A stretch of DNA of 64,000 nt, taken from positions 15,466,202 through 15,530,201 of the forward strand of contig JAKZAP010000018.1 in assembly GCA_023053575.1 (NCBI GenBank), written 5' to 3'. Below are positions 1 to 12,257 of the stretch, one piece after another (the stretch's first letter is position 1; the number at the start of each line of letters is the position of its first letter). Under the pieces are notes generated by a model. That model was given only the letters and a program-made list of their open reading frames with translations, was not told the origin of the DNA and did no database searches. The position numbers and the translations under genes were made by a program. The stretch comes from Branchinecta lynchi. Lineage: Eukaryota; Arthropoda; Branchiopoda; Anostraca; Branchinectidae.

Positions 1-34
1 CGGTGTCTATTTTTTGCTTAGATGATAATAGCAC

Positions 35-460
35 TGCCGTCTGTACTGCTCAATGCCCGGACATACTCATCCAACTTTTTTCACTATAACTGCCATTGTG
101 CCAACCCAGCTTAACGCATAAAGATAATTCTCATGTGCATAGGCGGTAATTTGGTGTGCATTTCTCCATTCTGCTCTTGGGTGTTGCAAGCACTGTTGCC
201 CCGACCACCCTATACCCAGACATATTTAGCTAACCTGACATTTAGCGAATTTTAATGCAGGCTGTGATTTGGTAGGTCTTTCTGCATTTTTCACTTGGGC
301 ATTTCAAGCACTGCTGCCCTTGGTCTTACCGTTGAATGCCCAGACATAGCCGATCGTGTCAGCCCAGCTTAAGGATTATTCTCATGTGCAGGGGCTGTGC
401 TGTGATTTTGTTGGTGTTTCTCCACTTTTTCTTCAGCATTTCAAGCACTACTGCCCCATG
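35..460. repeat. Degenerate tandem repeat, about 120-140 bp period
   Basis: Three to four diverged units share a block reading roughly CAAGCACTGCTGCCC followed by CCCAGACATA, near 43-64, 187-226, 307-350 and 443-458. Small ORFs here are chance reading frames. No gene is seen. Confidence 0.5.
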
Positions 461-784
461 TGTTATTATTAGCCGCCTGGCGAAAACTTCAAGCTGGTAT
501 AAAACTATGATCAGAAAGGAGAAAAATGAAGAAATTAGCAACATCTGTATAAAATTAATATACAACCAACCTACTCTTGTCCACGGAACTGACTGAAACA
601 GTGTTGCAACCCGACCGCGTCGTCGAAAAGTGGCATTTCCGCGGTATCCTTCAACCAAAATGCGGTGAAATTCCGGACATGTCAAAAACTGTCAAAAGAC
701 TCGATTTTTTCTATTTTGGGTGAAGAAAGGGTAAACAAATTCTATGCGGTGAACAGAGGCGTTATTAGCCAAAATATTTGGTGT

Positions 785-1000
785 TCCGGGCAAGGTATTT
801 ACCGATTGGCTGATCATTTTTACCGACTGTTTTGGCGAAAAATCGACTGATATTCAGAAAATCGGACTATTTTTAAGAAAATATTTATTATTTTACGAAA
901 AACCGACTGTTTTTACAGAAAACCGGGGCGATTCGCGCCTATTCGGTTATTTTTTTTTACCGACTGGCCGAAAACATTTGGGGGGGGGATGTCGCCCCTA
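785..1000. mobile_element. hAT-type MITE relic (poly-G family)
   Basis: Repeated ACCGACTG and AAAATCGACTG blocks, a CGCGCCTATTCGGTTATTT segment and a terminal poly-G run match the interior of the intact MITE at 63100-63401. Its own ends and target duplication are not clear. A second poly-G run follows at 1136-1154. Confidence 0.5.
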
Positions 1001-1169
1001 TGGGAGATATATGACGCCAGTGGTGGTAAAATCGAGTAGCCATACTACTTTCAAAGCGCATGTCAGAAGGACAGCTCTATCCTTTTCAAATGGATATGGT
1101 ACGGCTGGCCAGGGACGTCCCGAGCCTTTCTTCATTGGGGGGGGGGGGGGGGGGCGAACCTGGTAAAAA

Positions 1170-2115
1170 TTGACCGAATCGGTACCTGATATTGACCGAA
1201 TTTATATTTTTTTCTGAAACACAGCGAGTTGCCTTCAACAAGCTATAATGTAAAAAGGTCTATAGCATGTACGAAATCAAGTCTAAAAACAAAATTTGGC
1301 GTATTTTCACGCTCTTCCAATCTTTTTTTTCTTCAAGAATACGCCATCACTAGCCTGTTACCTTTGGGGGACGTTCAGTTTTGCCAACAGGACTTGAAAA
1401 TGAGCCGACAAAAAACGCAGTTGCTGTCAAGCGATAACGTCGTGAACGGCTGTACCCAGGAAAAATGAAAACGCCGCAGGCAAAAATTTTTGAATCCACC
1501 TTTTTTCTGACAAATTCTAGCTTTTAACGTGGTTCAAGCACCCCAAAATTCCAAGCCTCAAACGGCAACTAAATGACGTACCCTTCTTCTAATTAGTGAA
1601 GAACGCTAAATCTGCCGCAGGCGAAACTTTTTGGAAACACTCATGATCAAAGTGCCTTTTTGCAATCCCAAGGCTACCTATTAAACCACAGCTGCCTGGC
1701 GAAAAAAAGGGTCCATCCAGGGTAAAGTAGATGTAAAATACATTTATTCTGAATTGACAGCAAACAAAAATAGGCTAGTTTTCATTTCAGGAGACGTGCT
1801 TATTATTGAAGTTCTGCAATCATTAGAAGTTTAAGTTAAGTAAGGAATGGGAAACAGTCGAAGCTACCGTTAAATGGTAAAGAACAAGAGCTAAATAAAT
1901 GCCGTTTAAATTGCCAAGCACAGCAACTGGGGTGAAGCAAATAATGAATTCGTACTACCGAAAAATTAACTAAAAAAATAAGGAGCAGATCGGGAGTGGT
2001 ATAACAACCGAATTTCGGAATCGAATAAAACTCTTGGTAGAACCACCTAAAACAACCGAATGTGGTAAGTCTGGTAACAGATGCGGACCAAGCAAAAATC
2101 AGGTGAATTACCGAA
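1170..2115. other. Gene-free stretch with a diverged dispersed repeat
   Basis: The part at about 1455-1700 carries the motif CGCCGCAGGC with an A/T-rich flank; related sequence occurs at about 13100-13260 and 49370-49660. No coding gene is recognised. Confidence 0.4.
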
Positions 2116-2119
2116 TTCG

Positions 2120-3010
2120 GCATCGAATTAAACCAAATGAATCTGATTAATCAACGAATTATGAAATGGATTGACCGAATGCGATAGAACAGATACGGAC
2201 TTGAGAAAAGTCCGGTGAACAAACGAATTCGCTAACGATAGTGAGACCAAATAAATACGGTAAATCACCGAATTTACGTAGGGACATACCGCATGCGGTG
2301 AAATCAACTCGAACTGAACAAAAGTTGGACGAATTGTCGAATTCGGTCAAGAATCATAACCAAATGAATCGGATAAATGACCGAATTATGAAACTGACTG
2401 AACGAATGCGGTAGAGCAGATACGGACTTGAGAAAAGTTAATGTGACCAAGTAAATACGTTAAATCACCGAATTTACGTAGGGAAGTACCGAATGCGGTG
2501 AAATCGACTCGGGAGTTCGGAGAGTTGGATGGATTGTCGAATTCGGTCACAAATCAGAACCAATTGAATCTGATAAATGGTCGAACTGTGAAACTGAATT
2601 CTAATTCGCAAGTGGAAATCAGAAATTATAACGTATTGGTGGGTATGGTGTGTCGGTATACGGCGTTCGGATGGGTAGTATTGCTCGTGTGATAACCAAT
2701 CCTTAGCAAAAGGCCAGAGCCAGCAGCAGGGGCGTCCCGAGGGGGGAGGGGGGGGGGCAGCGCCCCCCCCCCCCCCCTACGTTTTCGGCATTTGGATTGT
2801 CGAATTCGGTCACGAATCAGAACCAAATGAATCTGATAAATGACCGAATTATGAAATTGACTGACCGAATGCGATAGAACAGATACTGACTTAAGAAAAG
2901 TCAATGTGACCAAATAAATACATTCGAATTTACGTAGGGACGTACCGAATGCGGTGAAATCAACTCGGACTGAACAAAAGTTGGATTAATTGCCAAATTC
3001 GATAAAGAAT
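2120..3010. repeat. About 240-bp repeat, three diverged copies
   Basis: Copies begin near 2120, 2356 and 2797. Each contains AACCAAATGAATCTGAT, GACCGAATGCG, ACAGATACGGACTT and AATTTACGTAGGGA in the same order. The third copy lies inside the inverted repeat at 2631-3242. Confidence 0.6.
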
Positions 3011-3242
3011 GGGAACCAAAAAACACGTTAAATTGCCTAATTTGAAAATGTGGGTACAAAAGATGTTGTAAAACAGACATCACGGCTTCGTCGTGATGAC
3101 CAAATGCCGAAAACGTAGGGGGGGGGGGGGTCGCTGCGCCCCCCCCTCGAGACGCCCCTGCTGCTGGCTCTGGTTATCACACAAGCCATACTACCCATCC
3201 GAACGCCGTATACCGACACATCATCCCCACCAATACGTTATA
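2631..3242. repeat. Fold-back element with arms of about 140 bp
   Basis: The sequence 2631-2785 (AACGTATTGGTGGG through a long G/C run to ACGTTTTCGGCATTTGG) returns as its reverse complement at about 3101-3242. Each arm carries GCAGGGGCGTC next to the poly-G/C run, like the ends of the hAT MITEs elsewhere in the window. The loop holds one copy of the 240-bp repeat. Confidence 0.65.
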
Positions 3243-3445
3243 AATAATTTCTGATTTCCACTTGCGAATTACAATTCAAGCAGCATATCTATACTAAATT
3301 ACGACCCAAAGCACTTTCATACTGACCACCCCTTCCGCACATTTGTAACACCCCATTATATCCACTCACAAGGTATTTATAATTTTCACTTGTTCTTGAG
3401 CTACTGCATTACACCGATGTCTGCAGAAAAAATCTATCCCCCATA

Positions 3446-3837
3446 AGGCGTATTCTCGCCGTTGCCTGAGGACTCCACTTGAGGAGTCCCCGCGTTTTTG
3501 TTTGTCCCGGACGGGACATTTGACGGGGAATGCTCCAATTATCATCACCATCATCGAAAAGGACTACCTTTCAGATTCGGAGGGGAATCAATTTTTGCTG
3601 GTGTTGATGCAATGTAAAATTAACTGAAAACAATCAGAATAAACAGAACCAAAAATAAAGTAGATCAAGACTAATTTCGTGAACTGCATATTTATTTTTC
3701 GAACAAAATCCATTTTTAAAGCATTCCCCGTGTTCTCGCTGTTTCCGTACGCGGAGTCCGCGTGGAGTGACTCCCTCTATTCTCGCCGTTCCATTCAATT
3801 CCCCGAGGAGTCCTCGGGGAACGGAAAGAATAAGCCT
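3446..3837 (-). mobile_element. MITE, 31-bp TIR family, 3-bp target duplication (copy 1)
   Basis: It begins AGGCGTATTCTCGCC and ends with the inverted form finishing AATAAGCCT. It is flanked by the trinucleotide ATA on both sides (3443-3445 and 3838-3840). The interior is A/T-rich and the subterminal parts are G/C-rich with GGAGTC palindromes. Relative to the copy at 53998-54422 it is inverted. It has no coding capacity. Confidence 0.8.
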
Positions 3838-3840
3838 ATA

Positions 3841-5220
3841 GCAGCTATGAGCTATGCCCTTCTTGGTTTCTGGTGTCCTACATCCAAATCCAGCGTTATC
3901 TTGTGGTTTTAGGCATAAATTACCAGGCCATGATCCCACGAGTTAAACACAACCGTATACAGCAGAAAAGCCGAAAGCCGCCTACCCCCTAAGATAGGTC
4001 AGGTCCTTTAGGGTGGCCCACATGTAGAAGCCTATATATAATTATCTAACAAACTCTTTCTGACCTGATGATGTATACGTAAATATAGTTCCCATCAAGA
4101 AATCGTGTAACGGAAAACAAGCCATTGTTCACAGTTAACTTATTGTTAGCAACAAAACAAAAACTGTCTAGTGGAAATGGACTATCTGGGCTGACAGATG
4201 TCATCACATCAGAAGAGCTGAGAAAAAGAATCTAAAACCTGTGATCTCAACCCAGTGTCGATAACAATGGTCTCCCACGGGACAAGGTGCCGACTAGGGT
4301 CGGGTAGTAGTTGACTTCGTGAACCAACGGGGCTTTGAAATTCCTGCTTTTCTTGCCAGACAAAAGAAAAGCAACTTCTGTTGGACATACTAAATACGGG
4401 AACGAAAGCCATTTCGCGGCATAATTGCGGTATGCGGCATAATCAAAATGTCATGCGGCATTTTCCTCAGAATCGCGGCATTACTGGCAACACTGGACAA
4501 TAGGCACTAACCTTATTACTAAACACCGGGGATGACGATTGACGAAGAGCAACGCCTCCAAATTCATCATCTTGCTTGACGTTTACATTTTTGTCAAAAT
4601 CCAAAATTTGATGAGAGATTTGTACAGTTTATTCAAGTTTTAGCTAAGCTACATAATACTTGAATCCTTGATTGGAGGAGGGAAAGAAAAGGTTGGTTAA
4701 AGGGGCTTAATCATGGACTCTACCTTGGAGGCTGTGCTTATTTGAACAGTTATTTCCCCACCTTGGTCTGTTGGTTGTGTTTCTCTGTTTCTTGCTTTGA
4801 CATTTTGACTTCATACAGGAGGAGGGGTATCCAACCTTGAAATCATATGACCTCAAACCTGATCTTAAAAGAGAATTTTGATTCAATCCTAATTGTCAAA
4901 ATGGAAACCTGCAATGACCCAGGACCTATTTTTGACTGCACAGAAGTTTCCTATTGTCAGGCCAAGTTCAAAGTTACCCCTCCTGTAAATGAAAAACAAC
5001 CTTAAAAGCTGTCAGAAGCCAGTCCAGAGTTGCATTTTTGACAGTGCAATATTTGATAGTGCCTTTTGCTCAGTCGTTTTAGTCGTTTATTTTGGCCTCG
5101 CCGAGGTCCCTGGCACTCATTATAGTCAACAAAAATCCTGAAAAATTGTTAATTTTTGCACTATATATAGCCTATATATTTTTAATTTATAACTCGCCTA
5201 ATACAGAATGTGGCTGGAAT
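3841..5220. other. Gene-free stretch
   Basis: No gene, RNA or repeat family recognised beyond short ORFs without family resemblance. Confidence 0.4.
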
Positions 5221-5229
5221 GTGGTAGTG

Positions 5230-6690
5230 AAGTAAAGGGAAAAATGCTGAAATAACACAAGGTAAATAACATATGACACACACAAATATTTTGACATAAT
5301 TACTAACTGGGCCTGAAAAATCCATGAAAAACATTATGTACTCGAAGACCAGATGACGAGATGTAGATAGTACTGACGCTGACCTTTACTAGAGTGAGCG
5401 AATCACATCTTGGACACCGAACTTCTGAACTAATTTGTGGTTACGACAGGAACGAGGAAGGTACATACAAAATTTACAATGATTATAGTAACAGGTCTTC
5501 AAAGCTTTAGTGTCTTTTTTTTGCAGAATGTGATAAACACCGGAACAATACAAGATGTAAGGAGTGCAGAAAGCGCTATAAATTTGCCCAAGTGCTTTCC
5601 GGTTGTAGGGACCTTTGTTTGGACATAAACGACCATATGCTATGCGAATCAACCTAGAGGTATCTTGAATAATAGCCGAACAAGTCTTGGAAAGCGTTTT
5701 TTTTTAAACTGAGGCCAAGCCACTTTAACGAATCAGGTACTGGAATCGAAATAGGTCCCACGGACAACGGCACTGGTTCACTGGAACATAAAGCATTAAA
5801 GCAAAGATAGTCACATTCCGAAAAATTAATGCCAAGACCAGTTTTTGAAAATTCAAAGAATGTTAACATTTTTTTCAATTGTAGATTTACTTCTACTGAC
5901 GAGCAACACATTGTCAGCGTACACAATATAACTCATAGCAACATCTTTGTAAAAATAAGAAGGCAAAAGTGAATTAAGACAATTAGAGATGGCAGACTTG
6001 AAAATGTAAGGAGATTAAATACCCCCTTGTCTAACACCATTCTGCACTGGGATACTCTCCGATATCTGACCCTGCCATTTGATATTAATAGCCGAGTTAG
6101 CATACCAAAACTGTAAAATTTTCACAGTTCATAGTTCACTCCAGATCGCGTCAGGGATAAAAGAGCCTGTGAGTGGACGACCTTATCAAAAGCACCAGCT
6201 TTGAACAAAGATGAACTTCAAATTTTTCCGGGGTCGTCTGTTTCATGACGGTTGTCAGAACACGATGAGCGTGAGCACAGCTAGTTCCCGCGCAGAATCC
6301 AAACTGCTTACTTCCAGAATTGCATTTCTCTGTGACCTCAGGTAAAAGCACGTATTCAAAAATCTTGCTTATGGTGCATGATACAGTAATTGGCCGAAAG
6401 TTCTTGGAGTTTTTGGGATCCTTCCCTCATTTTATCACCGAAGTAACACTGCCTATAAGGAAACTTTTGGGGACAACTGACTGAGACAACAGCATCTGGA
6501 ACAGTAATTGAAGATGACCAGTCAAGGCGGGACAATCACTTTTGAAAAAATCAGCTCCGATCCCGTCAGTGTCAGTAGATCCATTTTTTTTCAGCTTTCT
6601 CATAGCATTGCTAATGGCGCTACTTTTTACAGGAAAGACGGATTCTTGACGCAATTTCGGTGGTATCATTTTCATCAATTGATCTGAATG
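5230..6690 (-). pseudogene. LINE reverse transcriptase relic (CR1/L2-like)
   Basis: Four consecutive - strand reading segments (6678-6427, 6351-6151, 5926-5654, 5652-5389) match successive parts of a non-LTR retrotransposon RT. These are the fingers block around DGIGADFFKS, the QFGFCAGTSCAHA block, a thumb-side block ending IPVPDSLKWLG, and a C-terminal block with LYCSG and FCMYLPRS. Frameshifts and stops separate the segments, so it is dead. The 3' untranslated end lies at 5230-5388 and resembles 12600-12720. A same-family C-terminal fragment lies at 9655-9854. Confidence 0.75.
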
Positions 6691-6729
6691 AAACTGGGAA
6701 GTAGAGAGACCTTGTCAAATTGTACATAG

Positions 6730-7285
6730 TTGTGAGCCACACACTTCTGAGTTTTTGTCGCGGAAACACAATTGTGTGCCACACAATTGTGTGCCACACA
6801 ATTGTGTGCCACAGGTTTATTTATTTTTGCCATTAAAATTGTACCTTACCTTACCTTACCTTACAGTCGGGCCACTAGTTGCAACTCGCGGAAACGCCGT
6901 TTTGTCTATTTTTTTGGCGGTAATTTCAAATGTCTGAAAATAAAATATAACTCTTGTAAAATCTCAATAAATAGAACTCCAGGCTTATTCCCTTACCATT
7001 CTGTGCAAAAAGCATCCTCTGTTTTAAGTCTATATGCTTGAAAAAGTAGTTAACTTTATTGTTTAGAAACTATTTCGGTTCTTAATTTGAATTTTCCAAA
7101 ATAATCGAGCCACAAAATCGACAATCACCTCGCCAGTTATTTGTCGAATTTGAGCCACAAAGCGAACCACGAAAATCTTGTTGGTCGCGGAAACACACTT
7201 GTGGGCCGCACAAAAGACCGCGGAAACACTCTTTTCGAGCCACAGTCGACCCACAAGCTGTTTGTGGGAGCACGGAAAAACGCCT
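6730..7285. mobile_element. Dispersed element C, copy 1
   Basis: About 550 bp, defined by CGCGGAAACAC blocks beside GAGCCACAA near both ends and a terminal GGAAAAACGCCT. Other copies are at 8514-9032 and, split, at 45248-47809. It contains three tandem copies of a 16-bp ACACAATTGTGTGCC block at 6766-6813 and a (CCTTA)n run near 6843. It has no coding capacity. Confidence 0.6.
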
Positions 7286-7289
7286 TAAG

Positions 7290-8510
7290 TAGTTAGGTTA
7301 TGCCGGACAAACTGCGGCGCTTGCTTGGAATGACCCGGATGCAAACGTTGGAAGCTTTCCTTTTGAGCGAAATAGGAAAATAAAAGCTATGGTAGTTAAT
7401 GTATGTATATCCAAATTTTGATTTTAATAACAGTTTTGGCCGAAGAATTGCAGTTAGTTTCACACCGATTATACTATTTGTTGGCGGGCAGCAGCAACGG
7501 CTCACTTTAGTTGGTACATGCGAGTCGTATATTTTGACCCATGAGTCTTTGAAGCGAGGGGTCTCCCCCCCCCCCCCCCTGGCCTGAGTGCATTGGGCCA
7601 CCCCTGGCCCTGTTCATGTTCTGTGACCCTCTTTTCGAAAGCCCTTTCTGTCCTGCCGACAGTCGCAGGGTATCGAGCAAAGCCATCGTCAACGTAACGT
7701 TTGTAACAAGACCAAAGGATTCGGTGGGATCCCAATAATCTAATATTCGATCCAGACAATTGGGTCTTGCCTTCGCTAGATCCAGTCTTTGCCAGGCTCA
7801 TCATCATAGAAAACCATGTTCAGAATGTATACCTCTATAAGCCATATATATTTTGACGATACTGACCGAAACTTCTGCTTTAATTCTGCCAAATTCCCGG
7901 TTCCAAGCGAACTATTTGTCCAGAAAAAAAAAAAAAAATTAGAGACGAATTCAGCTTATATCCTTATCTCCATAAACAACATTTAATTGTTCAGACTTTG
8001 CCTCGTATTGTAGAATTCTGTAGTGACCAATGTATTACTACAGATATTTTTTTTTTTTTTTTGCAGCTTCGTATGAGCACCATGCACTCCCCTGTCAGCA
8101 TGCCGCAGCGTGTGAGCATGTTATCCAAAAAGGTTTAGCATACTAAATGTGCTTGATTGCTTTTACCAGTTGCTGTCCTTACCCCTCACGTTTGTTTTAA
8201 AAACATCGTCCTTTTTAGATGGTATTCGTAGTGACCACTTCTTAGTAACCATTTTGGTAAGAATGCAGTATCCAGAGTTCAAACGAGATGATACCTAGTA
8301 CCAAAGAGTCTGACGAGTGACCGATACTGTAGAGGGACGTTACTTAACTTGCAACACTGCCATTTTTATCCACTTACGGACTGTCATCTTCCGTTCACCT
8401 CAACGCTCGCCAGGTGTAGACTCGTAAGCGAAGAGGTGCTGGTTCAGGTCTCCCCGGTGCCAACCGTTTGGTTTGGGACGGGTTAGTGGTATGACTTTGT
8501 AAGACAAGCC
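7290..8510. other. Gene-free stretch with a partial element D copy
   Basis: Around 7690-7910 there is a truncated copy of element D (GGTGGGATCCCAATAATCTAA, then GTCTTGCCTTCGCTAGA). A 14-bp C run lies at 7566-7579. Nothing coding is supported. Confidence 0.45.
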
Positions 8511-8513
8511 AAA

Positions 8514-9032
8514 AGGTGTTTTCTGTGCTCTCACAAGCAGTTGGTGGGTCGATTGTGGCTCGAAAAGAGGGTTTCTGCGGCCTTTTGTGCGACCCACAAG
8601 TGTTTCTGTTTCGAAAATGTTTCTGCGACCCACAAGTGTGTTTCTGCGACCAACAAGATTTTTATGGCTCGAATTCGACAAACAACTACCGAGGTGATCG
8701 TCGATTTGTTGGCTCGATTTTGGCAGGAAATTCAAATTTAGTAGCAAAATAACATCAAAACAATAAAATTAAAAGCTTTCTCAAGTATGTAGACATAAAA
8801 CTGAGGATCCTTTTTGCACGGAATGGTAAGGAAGAAAAGCTGGAGTTCTATTTATTGAGATTTTTACATCAACTTTATTTTTTTTTAGACATTTGAAATT
8901 ACCGCCCAGAAATAGACAAAACGGCGTTTCCGAGATTTTCAACTTGTGGCTCGACTGTGTGGCACACAGTCGTGTTTCCGCGACAAACACTCAGAAGTGT
9001 ACGGCCCATAAGCGTGTCGCGGAAAAACGCCT
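8514..9032. mobile_element. Dispersed element C, copy 2
   Basis: It starts AGGTGTTTTCTGTGCTC and ends GGAAAAACGCCT, so its ends form imperfect inverted repeats. The interior matches the copies at 6730-7285 and 45248-47809. It interrupts a repeat whose uninterrupted form (AGACAAGCCAAAGGG) is seen near 9153. Confidence 0.65.
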
Positions 9033-9410
9033 GAAGTCCATCCAGCTTCAAATTAGTTTTTAGAGAAATCTGGGGAAGGTAACAGTCTCCGAGAAATCAG
9101 TCTTGATTGTGCCTACAGTTTGGTTTGGGGCGGGGGTTTGTGGCGCAACTCGGTAAGACAAGCCAAAGGGTTCAAATGGGTACCTGGAGAAATCTGGTGA
9201 AGGTGACAGGAAGGGTGTGCCACAAGTCAATAGAGTGACTTGCACTCCAACTATACTTTTTTTTTTACTTCGTGACTAAGGGTAGAGGACAGAGATCAGC
9301 ACCACCAGTTAGGCCTGTCAAGGCTATTGCTGATGTCTTTACCTGTTTGAATAATTGTTTTCTTTACCAGGGATAGACAATGTTTAAATGGACGGTTGTG
9401 ATGCTATCAT

Positions 9411-9960
9411 TGATGATGATGATGATGATGATATTTTATTTACGCACTTAGAAGAAAATAGTGCAGTATAGACAAAGAAAAGGAAAATAATATACTGAGC
9501 TTTCAATAATGTGATAAATGCACGAGATCATAAAATAAACATTTATAAAAAAGAAAGAAAAGGGACTAATCGGGTCTAAAAAATCTTCTTCCTAGATGGA
9601 GTGCGGAGAAATGGCCAAGGGCAGAAACGTGAAGGTCTTTGCTATTTTTGATAAACGGGATCTATCCTGAATAAGGATAGATTATTTCCGTTACTGTAAG
9701 TTTCTTCTGTATCTGCCCCGGTCCCACAGTAATTCTAAGATTATTAAATCTTACGGAGCTACTGACATTTTGTCACGGCTGCAAGATTTGCATTCTGATT
9801 TCCGTCAGAAGTCTTGTCTACGTCTGTTGCCGCATCACCGACTTTTTGGCTGATAGCTGATGCGTATTGTCTGTTTGTATGTTATTTTCTTGTTGTCTTT
9901 TGTTCTTTTCTTTTTATTTCAGTTTATCTCTTCTACTCCACACTCTTATGTTGTAAAACA
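9411..9960 (+). pseudogene. LINE 3'-end fragments with (GAT)n microsatellite
   Basis: (GAT)n at 9411-9434 followed by ATTTTATTTACGCACTTAG resembles a LINE 3' tail read from the opposite strand. At 9655-9854 (+) a reading frame with KFLLYLPRS and DILSRLQDL, ending in a stop, matches the RT C-terminal block of the relic at 5389-5652. Confidence 0.6.
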
Positions 9961-10043
9961 TTTTGTGGGTTATAAATACACTTAGGGTATTGAGAGGTAT
10001 TGAGAGGTCCATACGTAGTTGAAATGGAACCGTACTTTTTCAG

Positions 10044-10454
10044 ATGTCCCAACCAGATGGATTCATGGATTCCTCCGGGCAGAGGAACGTTCCAGAGGAG
10101 GACAAGAAAGCTTTCATGTTTGTGCTCAACTACCTACGAAAGAGAGACCTTCGCGCAACAGAAGAACTCCTGCGTAAAGAAGCGGGCGTTGCTGAAAATG
10201 AAGCTGATGGGTCAATGGCTGCCTTTCCTTCAGTGCAAAGAACAACGGAGGGAGATCCCAGCTCGTACTTTGAGTCGTACAAGAGCTTTTCGAAGTTCAT
10301 TGATCAGTCCCTTGATAGCTACCGACCAGAAATGTCCCTGCTAAGGTTCCCCGTGTTTGTGCATATGTATCTCCAGCTGGTTGAGAGTGGGCATCAGGAT
10401 ATATCGAGGAAGTTTATGGACAAGTTTGCTATTGAGCAGGAAGATTGGTTTCAG
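10044..10454 (+). CDS. TAF5: TAF5 coding exon 1 (LisH and start of NTD2)
   Basis: The exon encodes residues 1-137 of TAF5, a TFIID core scaffold acting in the nucleus. A LisH dimerisation motif lies at about residues 20-47 (FVLNYLRKRDLRATEELLRK). From about residue 75 comes the start of the TAF5 NTD2 domain, including FPVFVHMYLQLVESG. The start is the ATG at 10044, the first in this frame. It lies immediately after a pyrimidine tract and AG (TTTTTCAG), so the exon may itself be spliced to an upstream 5'UTR exon that I cannot place. The exon ends at CAG|GTACAA, phase 0; the frame runs on 124 bp into the intron before a stop. The +1 overlapping frame from 10000 is a shadow. Confidence 0.92.
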
Positions 10455-10939
10455 GTACAAGTCTTTTATAATTGCTTTGGTTTTCAAGTATTCGAACATT
10501 TATTTACCTACACTTACATACCGTACACTAAACCAGAGAATTTGATAAACATTTCTTCAGCCAGAGAATTTTCTTTCTAGCCTAAAAGAGAAAAACAACT
10601 AATTTAGGCCTAGATTCGGACTACAACATATTGAGATAATATGGAAGCAAATCCACACAATATTATAGAAGAGAAAAGTGTTTTTTCTGTATGTTTCTCT
10701 GAATGGGTTTCTGCTAGTCATAAATGAAGCATATTTGCATATTGTTATCTACATTTTTACCCTAAAGACTGCAGTGAAGTTAACCTTGAACAGATGCTCT
10801 TATAATCCAGTTCGTGTAATATGCCTATGCGAAGCAGCATACGGATCTTGTGTAGGATGTTTGGTGAACCAGGGAGATTAGTATTGGTTCATTCTTGTCT
10901 TTTACAGTGCATAACGGATACGTCAGCTGAATTTTATCA

Positions 10940-10978
10940 GAGCTGTATTTCGGCCTGGCAAGGGTCCTCTTCAGGCTC
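10940..10978 (-). ncRNA. Degenerate hammerhead-ribozyme-like motif
   Basis: Read on the - strand: GAGC, then the core CTGAAGA, a stem II starting GGACCC and ending GGCC, GAAA, then TACA and GCTC. The 4-bp stem I (GAGC/GCTC) is intact. The expected cleavage triplet NUH is not satisfied, because C stands where U is needed, so it is probably inactive. Flanks (ACGGATACGTCAGCT) match the palindrome at 32911-33191. Confidence 0.45.
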
Positions 10979-11440
10979 AGTCCCTGAGGCTGGAAAATGA
11001 ACTTGCTTTTGTGAATTGCTTCGTGAAAATTGCTTTGAGTCAAAGTTGGTGCAATCAAATTCAGCTGAAACATCTGTTTTGCACTGTAAAAATTTAACAG
11101 TGCAAAAACAGATGCGTGAATATTTAATATAACTAGCAGTCAGCTTGGGCTGAAGAAATGTTTATTCTTTGTCGACGCTCATAGAAATCCGCAGTCACGT
11201 GGTTCCCGAACCTTTGTATTTCTTGTGGCAGTTTGTTCAGGAAAGAAAAAGATTATAATTATTAGAGATTAAAATTATCATATATGAACCATAGGTAGCA
11301 ATTTATTAACACTAAAAGCCATAATGGGCCATGGTTAATTTCCGGACACAAAAAGGAACCTCCAATAAATAAAATATTAATAAATGAACCAGTTAAAACA
11401 ATTTAATCCAATAAGTAATTCTTCCTTCCCAACTCGGACT

Positions 11441-11505
11441 CCACTTGAGGAGTCCCCGCGTTGTTGTTTGTCCCGGGGACTCACTCCCCGTATTCTCGCG
11501 AGTAA
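11441..11505. mobile_element. Fragment of the 31-bp-TIR MITE family
   Basis: GGACTCCACTTGAGGAGTCC followed by CCGCGTTGTTGTTTGTCCC and CCCCGTATTCTCGCGAG matches one terminal part of the elements at 3446-3837 and 53998-54422. The rest is missing. Confidence 0.6.
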
Positions 11506-12170
11506 AAACCAACAAGAGAATCAAAATTCTAAAAAAAAAATTGTTCCTATTTATTCTTGCAAGTAAAAACCGTTTCAAGTCATTCGTCCTTGTTATTATT
11601 AGCATATAAACAACAAGAACCATCATCTCATCATTTTTCAGTTCCCTAATCCCCATTTTCAAATTTATTTTCATATCTTGTTTTCGATCTCTTCTCCTAT
11701 TCGTCAACCTTCCGAACATTACGAAAAAAGTTAACCAAGGTCGAACTTCTTGCCTGCTTTCGTAAAGTACTTTACGCGTGTTAGTGGAGCAACGTTACGA
11801 ACTTTGCGAACGACTTTACGCACTTAACGAGCGCCGTCTGAGCCGCCCTTTAAGATAAAACAGCATTCAACGGCTTTTTAAATAACCACTGGGTGAAGAT
11901 GGGCGGATCACTAAAGGACAGTGTTGCCACTTTTCTTTAACCGGTGACTTTTGGCCGCAAAAACCTATAACATTCTGGTGACTACGAAACTGGGTCCTTT
12001 TAGCAACACAAATTTCGCTTTATCATCTTTATTATTATATGACTCAACTGTTCGGCTTCATTTTTGTATTTTCTGGTAAGGAACTGGTCGCAGGATTCTG
12101 CGAGGGATTCTGCGAACAGTAGCAACACGACTGAAGAATGCCAGTGCTAGCTACAAACATATTTGACGTT

Positions 12171-12257
12171 GCAAAACGGATAAGTCAGCTACATTTTATT
12201 AGAGCTCTAATAAAGCTCTAGAACTCTAGTAAAATGTAGCTGACTTATCCGTTTTGC
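12171..12257. repeat. Palindrome, arms about 38 bp
   Basis: GCAAAACGGATAAGTCAGCT at the left returns inverted at the right end, with TACATTTTA following on each side. The outer sequence is the same family as the arms at 32911-33191, but the ribozyme-like core is absent. Confidence 0.7.

Noticed and set aside
10000..10344. + strand ORF overlapping TAF5 exon 1
   Set aside because: Wrong frame for the conserved LisH/NTD2 sequence; a shadow.
10940..10978. Active hammerhead ribozyme in intron 1
   Set aside because: The cleavage triplet does not fit NUH; listed only as a decayed motif.
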